A stretch of DNA of 64,000 nucleotides from Thalassospira povalilytica (lineage in GTDB: Bacteria; Pseudomonadota; Alphaproteobacteria; Rhodospirillales; Thalassospiraceae). The notes under the pieces are model-generated. The model did not search any database. It saw only the letters and a list, made by a program, of their open reading frames with translations, and was not told where the DNA came from. Shown piece by piece: positions 1-8,576 of this stretch; within the stretch, counting starts at the first letter, position 1; each line of letters begins with the position of its first letter. Both the position numbers and the translations under genes were made by a program. The DNA lies in the NCBI RefSeq assembly GCF_002844235.1, contig NZ_PGTS01000005.1, forward strand, positions 124,001-188,000, written 5' to 3'.

Positions 1-428
1 CGCGGGCGTGGCAGATCATTTTCGCCATACCCCCACAACACCCGTCCGGCCAGACCTTCGACCGCAAAACCAAGGCTGCGCAACACGCGGCGGAACAGGG
101 AATTCTGTTCGAAACAATATCCGCCCCGCCCGTCATGGATCAGTTTCTGATCCACATCTTCGGGCGCGATGCTGATGGGTTTGTCATTGAACACATCAAT
201 CGCTTCGAACGGGATATTGGCCGGATGCAGGGCATGCAGGGTTTGCAAGACTTCAAGGGTCGCTTCGCGCGGGCCGTCATAACCGATCCGGGCGAAATAG
301 GCATCAAGATCGACTTCCTGAACCGGTATGCAGACCGGCTTTGCCCAACTGGCATTGACCCGGCTTTGCAAAAAATTGTGATCATTGGCGGGTGTGACGT
401 CACGGCTTATTGGCTGGGGACTGTTCAT
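1..428 (-). CDS. arylamine N-acetyltransferase (N-terminal part; gene runs off the window start)
   Basis: Cytosolic enzyme of the NAT family, which moves an acetyl group from acetyl-CoA to arylamines or hydrazines. Translating the minus strand from ATG 428 gives about 142 residues with the family hallmarks: a LHALHPANIPFEAID block (around residue 65-80) and RGGYCFEQN, which holds the catalytic Cys of the Cys-His-Asp triad. The His and Asp lie beyond the window. A GGAG ribosome site sits 6-7 bases before the start; an overlapping ATG slightly upstream is in another frame and stops quickly. It is transcribed away from the D-amino-acid transaminase gene. Family call is firm; the substrate is unknown. 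Confidence 0.85.
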   Translation of the reverse strand, partial: MNSPQPISRDVTPANDHNFLQSRVNASWAKPVCIPVQEVDLDAYFARIGYDGPREATLEVLQTLHALHPANIPFEAIDVFNDKPISIAPEDVDQKLIHDGRGGYCFEQNSLFRRVLRSLGFAVEGLAGRVLWGYGENDLPRP

Positions 429-819
429 CAATCGGCTCCATATTCCTGATGATATTTTCATCTCATGGAACAGGACGATAGAATCTCAACCAATGTTAAG
501 GTCAAAAGGAAAAAATTGTCTTTTTGCTTTTTGGCACCGAAATCGAACAATCTTCGACAATATGACGATATTCGGGACCACATCACAACAATGACCGGCC
601 ATAGCCGCCCCATACAAGCAACAATCAATCAATTAGACGCATGATCCACAGCTTTTGCACGACAGCGCCCCTCATCCTGTGATAATCAGTAACTAAATCG
701 ATTTTAGACGGTCGCCGGGATCACCCCACCACGGAAAACGTCCGGGCAGACCGATGGAAACGTCGCCATATCAAACAAAGACGGATAGCCATATCCGTTC
801 CTGACCCAGGAAAGTTGCC
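429..819. other. intergenic region between divergent genes
   Basis: About 390 bases separate the divergent NAT and transaminase genes. The stretch at 460-720 is AT-richer than the flanks and probably holds both promoters, but I see no convincing -35/-10 pair or operator. Short open frames here have no ribosome site or coding character. Confidence 0.5.
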
Positions 820-1674
820 ATGCGTACTGTTTATGTGAACGGCGAATTTTTGCCGGAAACCGAAGCCAAGATTTCGATCTTTGACCGATCCTTCTTGTTT
901 GCCGATGGCGTGTATGAAGTGACCTCGGTGCTTGATGGCAAACTGATTGACTTCATGGGTCATATGAAGCGTCTTGAACGCTCGCTTTCCGAACTCAAAT
1001 TTGCTTTCAAGCCTGATATCGATCAGCTGCTTGAAGCCCACCGCGAGCTGGTAAAGCGCAACGACATCACCGAAGGCCTGATTTATCTTCAGGTCTCGCG
1101 GGGGTCGGCTGGTGATCGTGATTTCGCAATCAACCCGGAAACCACGCCGACCATCGTTATGTTCACGCAAAGCAAATCGCTGATCAAATCAGCCCTGGCC
1201 GAACGTGGACAGAAAATCGTCACCTTCCCTGATATCCGCTGGCGCCGGTCCGACATCAAGACCGTGCAGCTGCTTTATGCGTCGCTTCTCAAAACCGAAG
1301 CCGCATCCAAGGGGGCGGATGATGGATGGATGGTTCTCGATGGCTTTGTCACCGAAGGATCGTCAAACAACGCCTATATCGTGACCCAGGACGGCACGAT
1401 TGTAACCCGCGAACTTTCGACCGACATTCTGCATGGCATCACCCGCGCATCGGTTCTGAAATGTGCCGAGGAATTGCAGCTCAAGATCGAAGAACGCCAC
1501 TTCACGATTGAAGAAGCCCAGAATGCAAAAGAAGCATTCTCGACCTCGGCCTCGGCCTTTGTCTGCCCGGTGGTTGAAATCGATGACAAGAAAATCGGCG
1601 ATGGCGTTCCCGGCCCGATCGCCAAGCGCCTGCGCGAGATTTACATCGAAGCCAACCGCGCCACCGCGCTCTGA
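820..1674 (+). CDS. dat: D-amino-acid transaminase (class IV PLP aminotransferase)
   Basis: Cytosolic PLP enzyme that interconverts D-alanine/2-oxoglutarate and pyruvate/D-glutamate; in bacteria it supplies D-Glu or degrades D-amino acids. The 284-residue length is normal for Dat. Visible features are the N-terminal YVNGEFLPE and FDRSFLFADGVYE blocks, the PLP lysine near K147 in SDIKTVQLL, and the FVTEGSSNNAYIV block with the PLP-contacting Glu. An AGGAAAG ribosome site precedes ATG 820. A strong terminator follows the stop, so the gene is monocistronic. A D-amino-acid rather than branched-chain role is judged from the overall Dat-like sequence and is fairly secure. Confidence 0.85.
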   Translation: MRTVYVNGEFLPETEAKISIFDRSFLFADGVYEVTSVLDGKLIDFMGHMKRLERSLSELKFAFKPDIDQLLEAHRELVKRNDITEGLIYLQVSRGSAGDRDFAINPETTPTIVMFTQSKSLIKSALAERGQKIVTFPDIRWRRSDIKTVQLLYASLLKTEAASKGADDGWMVLDGFVTEGSSNNAYIVTQDGTIVTRELSTDILHGITRASVLKCAEELQLKIEERHFTIEEAQNAKEAFSTSASAFVCPVVEIDDKKIGDGVPGPIAKRLREIYIEANRATAL

Positions 1675-1701
1675 TCGGCTCCTACATCTGCGTCCCAACG
1701 C

Positions 1702-1731
1702 AAACGCCGCCTGCAACCGGGCGGCGTTTTT
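1702..1731 (+). terminator. rho-independent terminator of dat
   Basis: Arms ACGCCGCC (1704-1711) and GGCGGCGT (1720-1727) pair perfectly around an 8-base loop and run into a T tract. Confidence 0.85.
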
Positions 1732-1797
1732 CTTTGTGGCCTAACCTGTCCTTTTCCCCTAACACTCGAAGACAGATGGCAAAACGCCCCAACAAAC

Positions 1798-2700
1798 ATG
1801 CCATCAAAAGGGAAAGCGCCACCAACCATGAATGCTCAACAGCCCCAACATAACATGACCGGCATCATCCTGATGTGTGCCGGTGTCGCCCTGCTTTGCG
1901 TCAATGACGCCCTGGCCAAGGGATTGATGGATCATTATTCGCCGATCCAGATCATCTTCATGCGCAATTCGATTGCCCTTCCCTTTGCCACCCTGCTTGC
2001 CATCAGGATGGTCGGGTTTGGCGGGCTTCGGTCCAACCGGGTTGGCGTGCATTTCATGCGCACCGTCATCTGGATCACCGCCACCATCATGTTCTTTACC
2101 AGCATCCATCTGATGGGCCTGGCCGAGGCAACGGCACTGGCCTTTGTCGCCCCGCTTTTCATCACCGCCATTTCATCGGTGCTGATTGCACGCGTTGGCT
2201 GGCGGCGCTGGCTGGCCGTCATGGTCGGGTTCATCGGGGTTCTGGTGATTGTCCGCCCGGGGGCGGCAACGTTTGAACCGGTGTCGCTTTTACCCGTCGC
2301 CACGGCCTTTACCTATGCGCTTTTGATGCTGAGCGCCCGTTTGCTTGATGCCCGCGAAAGCATGTGGACGCTTTTGTTTTATCTAAGCTTCACCAGCACG
2401 ATCTTAAGCGGTGCGGTCGTCTGGTATTTCTGGACCCCGATCCGGGTCGAGGATATCGGGCTTTTCATCGCCATTGCCTTTGTCGGCACCGGCGGCATGA
2501 CCATGATCACCCAGGCTTTCCGGGTTGCCGATGCCCCGACTGTTGCCCCCTTTGACTATACCGCCCTTGTCTGGGCAACCGGGCTTGGCTGGTTCTTCTG
2601 GGGCGAAACACCCGATCTTCTGACCTTTGTCGGGGCGGCAATCATTACGGCCAGCGGCATCTTCATCATCTTCCGTGAAAAGCGCGTGGCAGAAAGCTGA
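1798..2700 (+). CDS. DMT superfamily (EamA) transporter
   Basis: Inner-membrane permease of the drug/metabolite transporter superfamily. About ten hydrophobic segments form two EamA repeats; the substrate cannot be told from sequence. Starts at 1798, 1828 and 1855 are all in frame. The only ribosome-site-like sequence (AAAGGGA, 1808-1813) precedes the second, so translation may really begin at 1828 (MNAQQP). The last residues (FREKRVAES) form a short cytoplasmic tail. It stands alone between the dat terminator and a convergent PPOX gene. Confidence 0.8.
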   Translation: MPSKGKAPPTMNAQQPQHNMTGIILMCAGVALLCVNDALAKGLMDHYSPIQIIFMRNSIALPFATLLAIRMVGFGGLRSNRVGVHFMRTVIWITATIMFFTSIHLMGLAEATALAFVAPLFITAISSVLIARVGWRRWLAVMVGFIGVLVIVRPGAATFEPVSLLPVATAFTYALLMLSARLLDARESMWTLLFYLSFTSTILSGAVVWYFWTPIRVEDIGLFIAIAFVGTGGMTMITQAFRVADAPTVAPFDYTALVWATGLGWFFWGETPDLLTFVGAAIITASGIFIIFREKRVAES

Positions 2701-2729
2701 TCTTGTAAGGCCCCGCCTTGGCGCAGCCG

Positions 2730-3188
2730 CTAATCGCGGGGCTTTACGCCATAACTGATCATCGCACCGGCCCGCATGGCGGCCTCGTCCATATCGGGGT
2801 TAAAGCGATAACTCGGCGCAAGGATTTCCTTAGCCTTCGTCACCCGCACATCGATCAGCGATCCAACCCGAAACGCATCACCTGCCATGCCTTGCAAGAT
2901 GGCATGGCGATGGTCATAGCCCTCATCACGCGGGCGCATCAGCACGGCCTCGCCATAAAGCTGCCAGCCCTTTTGTGAAAACACATCAACGAAACTGACA
3001 CAAACACGCGGATCGCGTGCAACATTCCGAACCGATTGCGGGGATGCGATATTGGCAATGATAATCCGGTCTTCGCCATAACAGGCAAAGATTTCCTTCG
3101 GGCTGACCGACGGCCCGTCCGCGGAGCTGGTCGCCAACCAGCACAGGACCGCGCGGTTGGCATAATCACGGATTTCATCACTGAGCAT
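2730..3188 (-). CDS. pyridoxamine 5'-phosphate oxidase-fold flavoprotein
   Basis: Small split-barrel FMN-binding protein of 152 residues. The N-terminal LCWLATSSADGPSVSPKE block (around residues 15-33) is typical of PPOX-fold proteins that bind FMN or a related cofactor, followed by VRNVARDPRVCVSFVDVF. It lacks the full set of PdxH residues and is too short, so a role in B6 synthesis is unlikely; most relatives are uncharacterised oxidoreductases. It converges with the EamA gene, and a GCCCCGC/GCGGGGC inverted repeat (about 2709-2737) spans the end of this gene and may serve as a shared weak terminator. No strong ribosome site precedes the start. Confidence 0.75.
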   Translation of the reverse strand: MLSDEIRDYANRAVLCWLATSSADGPSVSPKEIFACYGEDRIIIANIASPQSVRNVARDPRVCVSFVDVFSQKGWQLYGEAVLMRPRDEGYDHRHAILQGMAGDAFRVGSLIDVRVTKAKEILAPSYRFNPDMDEAAMRAGAMISYGVKPRD

Positions 3189-3262
3189 GCAAGCATTTTT
3201 TCATATTTTGAAGCCTCCGCCCGCTCCCACCGGAAATCTTTGCGAAACCCCGAATGGGAAGT

Positions 3263-4141
3263 CTAATTTTTCAATTGTGCAAGAGCACCCTTGAACTTCT
3301 CTCGGAGTTCCAAATTGGCAGCCCGCCATTCCTTCTCAGGTACACGCCCTGTTCGAACGAATGACTCATTCCCGCGACACCCCTGCCAGACCTTCATATC
3401 AAATGGAACGACTTCATCCCAGTTTTCCAAGACGCGTTTCAGACCTGAACTATATAATGTTTGGAACTTTTCCTTATTTTCCAAACCAAGTTTACGAAGT
3501 GCACCGGAGATATATCCACGCCAGAGCAATGGTAAGTCGCTCAACGACACATCGTCACAGCGAGCGACCTCGTACCGGATGCGCATTAAACTCACGGCTT
3601 GCCAGTAGAGCGCTTCTTCAATATCTGTAGAAACTAGTCTTCTTACGTTCTCAAATGTAATTGTTGGCGACTGTTCCTGATAGTTGCGCGATATCCAATC
3701 AATAACGGCAGCATCATATTCTCTGGGAATCCCCTGAAGTGCGGAAAATACAGTAGAGTTTCCTGCTGAGGTCGGCGGTACAAGCTCTGAGTCTTTCCAA
3801 GCATCAATGATACGCAATTTGAGATTGGTATCTGGAGCTGGCAGTCTGCTTCCCCTGTTTTTTGACGCCCATTCGGCTAAAGCTAATAGCTCGGCTGCAA
3901 ACAAGTGCCCCTCTTTACTCAACTGAGTCAGCAAAGGTCTTGCTTGTTCAATCTTCCTTCGATCAATGTAACCTGCCGCTTGAATGTACTCATCGAGCTG
4001 AGCGCTGGTCAGATTATTTGCCTTACTTGCGTCTTGCGCAGACACACGAAAGGCAAAAGAGTGCATAACAAAAATCGCAACAAGGACAACTTTGAACAGT
4101 GCCTGCTTCAAGCCACCCCCCAGAGGACAAAACCAGCTCAC
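3263..4141 (-). CDS. AT-rich orphan: exported protein of unknown function
   Basis: No family recognised. The 292-residue product has an N-terminal hydrophobic segment (about residues 13-32) ending in a signal-peptidase-like site near FRVSAQDA, so it is probably secreted or periplasmic. The next 50 residues (AAGYIDRRKIEQARPLLTQL and beyond) look like one helical TPR/Sel1-like hairpin; the rest is mixed helix with a few Cys. It is clearly AT-richer than flanking genes and uses codons such as AGT, ACT and ATA that neighbours avoid, which points to recent transfer. It has no operon partner. Confidence 0.65.
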   Translation of the reverse strand: MSWFCPLGGGLKQALFKVVLVAIFVMHSFAFRVSAQDASKANNLTSAQLDEYIQAAGYIDRRKIEQARPLLTQLSKEGHLFAAELLALAEWASKNRGSRLPAPDTNLKLRIIDAWKDSELVPPTSAGNSTVFSALQGIPREYDAAVIDWISRNYQEQSPTITFENVRRLVSTDIEEALYWQAVSLMRIRYEVARCDDVSLSDLPLLWRGYISGALRKLGLENKEKFQTLYSSGLKRVLENWDEVVPFDMKVWQGCRGNESFVRTGRVPEKEWRAANLELREKFKGALAQLKN

Positions 4142-4255
4142 GATCTAGTTTCATCACTTGCACCCCTCAAGTTAAGCACGGAAACACTGAACACACCCCT
4201 AGCTTGCCCCATACGGTCTATTCAAATCTTGTGCTCCGTATTGCCACCCATTCAC

Positions 4256-5137
4256 TCACCAGCAAAAATCCCCGATCGCATAGGTGATGTGACGGCCCGT
4301 CGCCGCCAGAAGGGCATCAAGCTTTTCACGTTCGGGCAGGGTGCCGCGCGGTGCGCCCAGTTCAGCAGCGTGAATACCCCCGGTCACAAGGGCGACATCA
4401 AGCCCGGCATTGTTCGATCCGGCAATATCGGTCGATATGCTGTCGCCGACGACGAGCAATTTGGCATCCGGGCCTTTGTCAAACATCTGAAGACAGAAAT
4501 CATAGGCACTGGCGAACGGTTTGCCTTCCCAGCGAACATCACCGCCCAGTTCTTCATAGCGCCCCCCCAGAGCACCTGCGCAGATGATTTGATGCCCGTC
4601 TCGCACAACTTCTCGGTCCGGGTTCGGACAAAGCATCGGCAATTCAAGCGTTTTGGCAGCATGGAGCATGTTTTCGTACTTTGACAAGGGGTCGAAATCA
4701 TCATCTGGCCCTGTCACAAGCATCCATTCCGCGTCTTCTAACCTCGACACGATTTCGATGTCTTGCCCTTCAAACATCGACATATCTCTTACCGGACCGA
4801 CCCTAAAAACTCGCTTTCCCAAGGCTGCGTACCAAGGGTCGACCCTATCCACCAAGTGCCGATAGGCTATGTCTCCAGAGGCCGCAATTACGCTATACAG
4901 ATCTCGCGCAATTCCCATATTTTCCATTCGCTCGATAACAACTGATGAACGTCTTGGCACATTTGATAATAGTGCAACTGGAATCTTAGCAGCTTTGAGT
5001 GCTTCCAATGCGTTAACAGAATTTGGGTAGGCCTTAACCCCATCATGCACCACCCCCCACAGATCAAGAATCACGGCATCATATTTGCCGATCACTTCAG
5101 AAAGGCCATTGATCATTTCATAGGGGGCGGTTCGCAT
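4256..5137 (-). CDS. HAD-IIA family phosphatase (TIGR01459-like)
   Basis: Cytosolic HAD hydrolase of 293 residues, related to NagD/p-nitrophenylphosphatase-type enzymes that dephosphorylate sugar phosphates or nucleotides. Motif I is DLWGVVHDG (around residue 25-33), where the second nucleophile-region Asp is replaced by Trp-Gly as is usual in this subgroup. Motif II is LLSNVPR, and motif IV is VVGDSISTDIAGSNNAGLD near residues 225-243. Ribosome site GGAG precedes ATG 5137. The 5' half (4640-5137) is visibly AT-richer with different codon use than the 3' half, suggesting a mosaic gene. The substrate is unknown. Confidence 0.8.
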   Translation of the reverse strand: MRTAPYEMINGLSEVIGKYDAVILDLWGVVHDGVKAYPNSVNALEALKAAKIPVALLSNVPRRSSVVIERMENMGIARDLYSVIAASGDIAYRHLVDRVDPWYAALGKRVFRVGPVRDMSMFEGQDIEIVSRLEDAEWMLVTGPDDDFDPLSKYENMLHAAKTLELPMLCPNPDREVVRDGHQIICAGALGGRYEELGGDVRWEGKPFASAYDFCLQMFDKGPDAKLLVVGDSISTDIAGSNNAGLDVALVTGGIHAAELGAPRGTLPEREKLDALLAATGRHITYAIGDFCW

Positions 5138-5180
5138 TCAGATCTCCAGTTCAATAAGAATAGTGTGGTGCAGTTGCCTA

Positions 5181-5266
5181 GATGGAATCCCGCCTGCGCC
5201 GGGGTGACGGCAATTTAACAAGGTAATTTGATATGGCACCGGTCATTCCCGCGCAGGCGGGAACCT
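5181..5266. repeat. REP-like inverted repeat (BIME-type)
   Basis: Two imperfect inverted arms (about 5181-5210 and 5238-5266) both carry the core CCCGCCTGCGC or its complement. Their form resembles the dispersed GTCATTCCCGCG...GCGGGAATCC elements found between genes in many proteobacteria. It lies between the stop of pyrD and the start of the HAD gene, both on the minus strand, and could act as an mRNA-stabilising or terminating hairpin. Confidence 0.6.
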
Positions 5267-5278
5267 CGATCCTCTGGC

Positions 5279-6409
5279 TCAATCTTTCTTGGCGGCCTCG
5301 GCTTCTCGTGCAGCACGCGCTTCATCGACCGGGATGCCCTTGCCCGAAATTTCCGGGAAGGCGGCACCAACCGCGTCAGACACATTGGCAAAGCCATCCT
5401 TGCGCAGCCTGCGGGCAAGGTCTTCCTTGATCTCGGTAACAAGCTCAAGCCCGTGATAGACCAGCGATGAATAAAGCTGCACCAGGGATGCGCCATTGAG
5501 GATCTTTTCATAGGCATCCTTGCCCGATGCAATCCCGCCAACCCCGATCAGCGGCACCTTGCCCTCGGTCAGGCGGTAAAAATCGGCAAGAACCTTGGTC
5601 GATGGGGCCATCAAAGGCGGGCCGGAAAGACCTCCCTTTTCATCCTGGTCATAGGAATTAAGCCCGACCGGCCGGTCAATCGTCGTGTTCGAGACAATCA
5701 TGCCATCGATCTTGACCTTAAGCACCACGCTCGCAATGTCGGATTTGTCTTCATCGGTCAGGTCCGGTGCAACCTTAAGCAACACCGGCACACCCTTGGC
5801 GAATTTGTCGCGGGCCTTCAGCACCGATTTCAAAAGCTTTTCCAGTGGGGCCCGGCCCTGAAGGGCACGAAGGCCCGGCGTATTGGGCGATGATACATTG
5901 ACAACAAGGTAATCGGCATAGGGGCCAAGTGCCTTTACCCCCTTGGCGTAATCATCGGCGGCATCTTCGGAATATTTGTTTTTGCCAAGATTGGCCCCAA
6001 GGATGCCACGGCGCGCACGTTTGCGCAGCCTGTTTGCCACGACCTCCGCCCCGTCATTATTGAAGCCCATGCGGTTGATTACCGCCCGGTCGGAATAAAG
6101 ACGGAAAAGGCGCGGCTTGGGATTGCCCGGTTGCGGCAAAGGTGTCACCGATCCGATTTCAACAAATCCGAACCCGTGAGAAAGGGCGGCATTGGGGACT
6201 TCGGCATTTTTATCGAACCCCGCAGCAAGCCCGACCGGATTGGCAAATTTGCGCCCGAAAACTTCGGTTTCAAGGATCGGGGTCGCGTCCGTTGCGTCAT
6301 CCGCACGCGGCACCAGATTGTTTTTCAAGGCCCATATGGCAAGACCATGTGCGGTCTCTGCATCGATCCAGCGGACAATCGGCAAAACCAGTGACTTGTA
6401 CCACCCCAC
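5279..6409 (-). CDS. pyrD: dihydroorotate dehydrogenase (quinone), class 2
   Basis: Membrane-associated flavoenzyme that oxidises dihydroorotate to orotate with ubiquinone in pyrimidine synthesis. The N-terminal amphipathic helices (about residues 1-40) are the class 2 membrane anchor. Then come NPVGLAAGFDKN (FMN site), NRMGFNNDG, and NVSSPNTPGLRALQ with the catalytic Ser typical of class 2. LIGVGGIASGKDAYEKI binds the FMN phosphate. I start at GTG 6409, preceded by AAGGAG at 8 bases, rather than a TTG 27 bases upstream with no ribosome site; this gives 376 residues. A Lys/Ala-rich tail of about 15 residues extends beyond the usual end. Confidence 0.92.
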   Translation of the reverse strand: MGWYKSLVLPIVRWIDAETAHGLAIWALKNNLVPRADDATDATPILETEVFGRKFANPVGLAAGFDKNAEVPNAALSHGFGFVEIGSVTPLPQPGNPKPRLFRLYSDRAVINRMGFNNDGAEVVANRLRKRARRGILGANLGKNKYSEDAADDYAKGVKALGPYADYLVVNVSSPNTPGLRALQGRAPLEKLLKSVLKARDKFAKGVPVLLKVAPDLTDEDKSDIASVVLKVKIDGMIVSNTTIDRPVGLNSYDQDEKGGLSGPPLMAPSTKVLADFYRLTEGKVPLIGVGGIASGKDAYEKILNGASLVQLYSSLVYHGLELVTEIKEDLARRLRKDGFANVSDAVGAAFPEISGKGIPVDEARAAREAEAAKKD

Positions 6410-6510
6410 GCGACAGGCTCCTTTTGCGTTTGACAACCTGTCCTGTTCTTACGCGCCCCGGCCCCGATGGGCAAGGATCAATGCAGCATCAACCATACCG
6501 GCCGGGTTGG

Positions 6511-6894
6511 TCAGACGCCCTCATTCATCCGTTCGTCAAACGCCGCCCGGGCGGCTTCGACTTCGGGCATCTTTTCCTTGGTCCAAAGATAAAGCGCCTT
6601 GAACGGGCCAATAAGGGTGCGGCCAAGCGGGGTGATTTCATATTCGACTGCGACGGGTGATGTCGCAATCACATTGCGCGCGACAATGCCGTTGCGTTCA
6701 AGTTTGCGCAATGTCTGGGTCAGGGCCTTTTGCGTAATGCCCTCAAGCCCGCGCTTGATCGCGTTAAAGCGCAATGGCCCATCGGCCAGAACCGCCAGGA
6801 TCATCATCGACCATTTATCGGCGATCTGATCAAACAGGCCGCGACACGGGCAATCGGCGCGGAATTCCTTGATCGAGCATTCCTTCATTTCCAT
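6511..6894 (-). CDS. HxlR family transcriptional regulator
   Basis: Winged-helix DNA-binding regulator. ATG 6894 is chosen because AGGACAGG lies just upstream and gives a normal 127-residue HxlR protein; an in-frame extension to 7041 would cover a promoter palindrome. The HTH spans PLRFNAIKRGLEGITQKALT, followed by a wing around VEYEITPLGRTL. Three Cys near the N-terminus (KEC, then DCPC) recall the redox-sensing Cys of YodB/QorR-type members. It is divergent from an old yellow enzyme gene, so it probably represses that gene and itself in response to quinones or electrophiles; that role is inference. Confidence 0.85.
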   Translation of the reverse strand: MEMKECSIKEFRADCPCRGLFDQIADKWSMMILAVLADGPLRFNAIKRGLEGITQKALTQTLRKLERNGIVARNVIATSPVAVEYEITPLGRTLIGPFKALYLWTKEKMPEVEAARAAFDERMNEGV

Positions 6895-7007
6895 GACCTG
6901 TCCTTTTCCCGTCCCTTTTTGTTTGTTCTTTCCGGAATACCCTTCCGGCACCGGTTTTTGCGGTTCAACTTTTTGCGGCTCAACCGGGGATGTGCGGTTT
7001 CCTTGAG

Positions 7008-7049
7008 TATACCTGGTTTCGTTCAGGTGCCTCATTGACACCAGGTATA
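7008..7049. promoter_or_regulatory. candidate HxlR operator: 10-bp inverted repeat
   Basis: TATACCTGGT (7008-7017) and ACCAGGTATA (7040-7049) are perfect inverted copies separated by 22 bases, in the divergent region between the HxlR and OYE genes. Each arm contains a near-palindromic ACC-N-GGT half. Placement suits a dimeric winged-helix repressor; binding is inferred. Confidence 0.5.
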
Positions 7050-7102
7050 TATCATATATCTAGTCACCATCATAGACTTTCAAAAGACGGAGATTTCCGC
7101 AC

Positions 7103-8215
7103 ATGACCAACACAGATGTTCTGTTTCAGCCTTTCAAGCTTAAAACCCTTGAGCTTCCCAACCGCATCGTGATGGCTCCGATGACCCGCACCAAGGCCGA
7201 AAACGGCATTCCCGGTGCGATCAATGCCGAATATTACCGCAAGCGCGCCGAAGGCGGCGTTGGCCTGATCCTGTCAGAGGGCACGGTGATTGACCGTCCG
7301 GCGTCGCGCAATGATCCGGGCATTCCGTTTTTCCATGGTGATGCGGCAATTGCCGGCTGGAAATCGGTTGCCGATGCCGTTCATGCCGCAGGCGGCAAAA
7401 TGGGCCCGCAAATCTGGCACACCGGTTCAACCCGCGCCTTTACCGAATGGGAACCCGATGCCCCGGTCGAAAGCCCGTCGGGCCTTCTGGCCCCGGATCA
7501 GCCGCGCGGCAATGCCATGACCGATGCCGATATTGCCGATACCATTGCCGCCTTTGCCAAGGCCGCCCTTGATGCCAAGAATGCCGGTTTTGACACCTTT
7601 GAAATCCATGGCGCACACGGCTATCTGATTGATCAGTTCTTCTGGTCGGAGACGAACCTGCGTACCGATCGCTTTGGCGGTAAAACCATTGCCGAACGTG
7701 CAACCTTTGCCCGCGAAGTCGTGGCTGCGATGCGTGCCGCCGTTGGTCCGGATTTCCCGATTATCCTGCGCGTCAGCCAGTGGAAGCAACAGGACTTCAC
7801 CGCCCGCCTTGCAACCACGCCAGATGAAATGACGTCCTGGCTGGCCCCGCTGGTCGAGGCCGGCGTCGATATCATCCACGCGTCCCAGCGTCGTTTCTGG
7901 GAACCGGAATTCCCCGAAATTGACGGTGAAAAGGGCCTTAACTTTGCCGGTTGGGCCAAAAAGCTTACCGGTGCACCGACCATTTCGGTGGGCTCGGTCG
8001 GGCTTTCATCGGACTTCATCGGCGCGTTTTCGGGCGAAGCATCCGAAAAATCCAACCTGGATGGTCTGGTCGAACGCATGGAACGCGGCGAATTTGATCT
8101 GATTGCGGTTGGCCGTGCGCTGATCACGGATGCCCAGTGGCCCAACAAGGTCGCCAAGGGTGCGTTTGACGAGCTTGAGGATTTCAATCCTGCGGCCCTG
8201 GCCGAACTGGTCTGA
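7103..8215 (+). CDS. old yellow enzyme family NAD(P)H:flavin oxidoreductase
   Basis: FMN-containing TIM-barrel ene-reductase (370 residues) acting on activated alkenes, quinones or nitro compounds in the cytosol. Landmarks are LPNRIVMAPMTRTKA near residue 20-33, the EIHGAHGYLIDQF block (about 170-185) with the substrate-contacting His pair, ETNLRTDRFGG, and a C-terminal LIAVGRALITD that binds the FMN phosphate. CGGAGA precedes ATG 7103. It is monocistronic with a strong terminator and likely controlled by the divergent HxlR regulator. The physiological substrate is unknown. Confidence 0.88.
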   Translation: MTNTDVLFQPFKLKTLELPNRIVMAPMTRTKAENGIPGAINAEYYRKRAEGGVGLILSEGTVIDRPASRNDPGIPFFHGDAAIAGWKSVADAVHAAGGKMGPQIWHTGSTRAFTEWEPDAPVESPSGLLAPDQPRGNAMTDADIADTIAAFAKAALDAKNAGFDTFEIHGAHGYLIDQFFWSETNLRTDRFGGKTIAERATFAREVVAAMRAAVGPDFPIILRVSQWKQQDFTARLATTPDEMTSWLAPLVEAGVDIIHASQRRFWEPEFPEIDGEKGLNFAGWAKKLTGAPTISVGSVGLSSDFIGAFSGEASEKSNLDGLVERMERGEFDLIAVGRALITDAQWPNKVAKGAFDELEDFNPAALAELV

Positions 8216-8266
8216 TCAAAACATCCCCCGACCCCGCATATGCGTATCCCCCATACGCAAAAAGAA

Positions 8267-8305
8267 ACCGGGCAGCGCCATCATCGGCGCTGCCCGGTCT
8301 TTTTG
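8267..8305 (+). terminator. strong rho-independent terminator after the OYE gene
   Basis: A 13-bp perfect stem (ACCGGGCAGCGCC with its complement) and 6-base loop ATCATC, followed by CTTTTT. Confidence 0.9.
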
Positions 8306-8576
8306 AATGCAGCCATCACTGCGGCTTCCATCCATCGGATTCGTTCTTCTCACCCCTGTTTCGGGGCCTGACGGCACTATACCTATCCTCATCGACATCA
8401 CCCTATACCATCACAAAATCCGCAGAAAACTGCGATTTTTGGGCGAACTTTAATTTTTATAAATATACATTGGTATAGTTTTCTTGATCTTTGGGATAGT
8501 ATTTGGTATTCCATAGATCAGGAACAGCAATCATCACAGCCGCCGGAACGGGCTGGGAACCGATAAAAAGAAGTTG
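8306..8576. other. AT-rich leader/promoter region
   Basis: About 270 bases without a gene upstream of the small membrane protein at 8577. The stretch 8440-8515 is strongly AT-rich with TATAAATATAC and TATAGT boxes and is the likely promoter region. I cannot assign -35/-10 elements confidently and see no operator. Confidence 0.4.
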
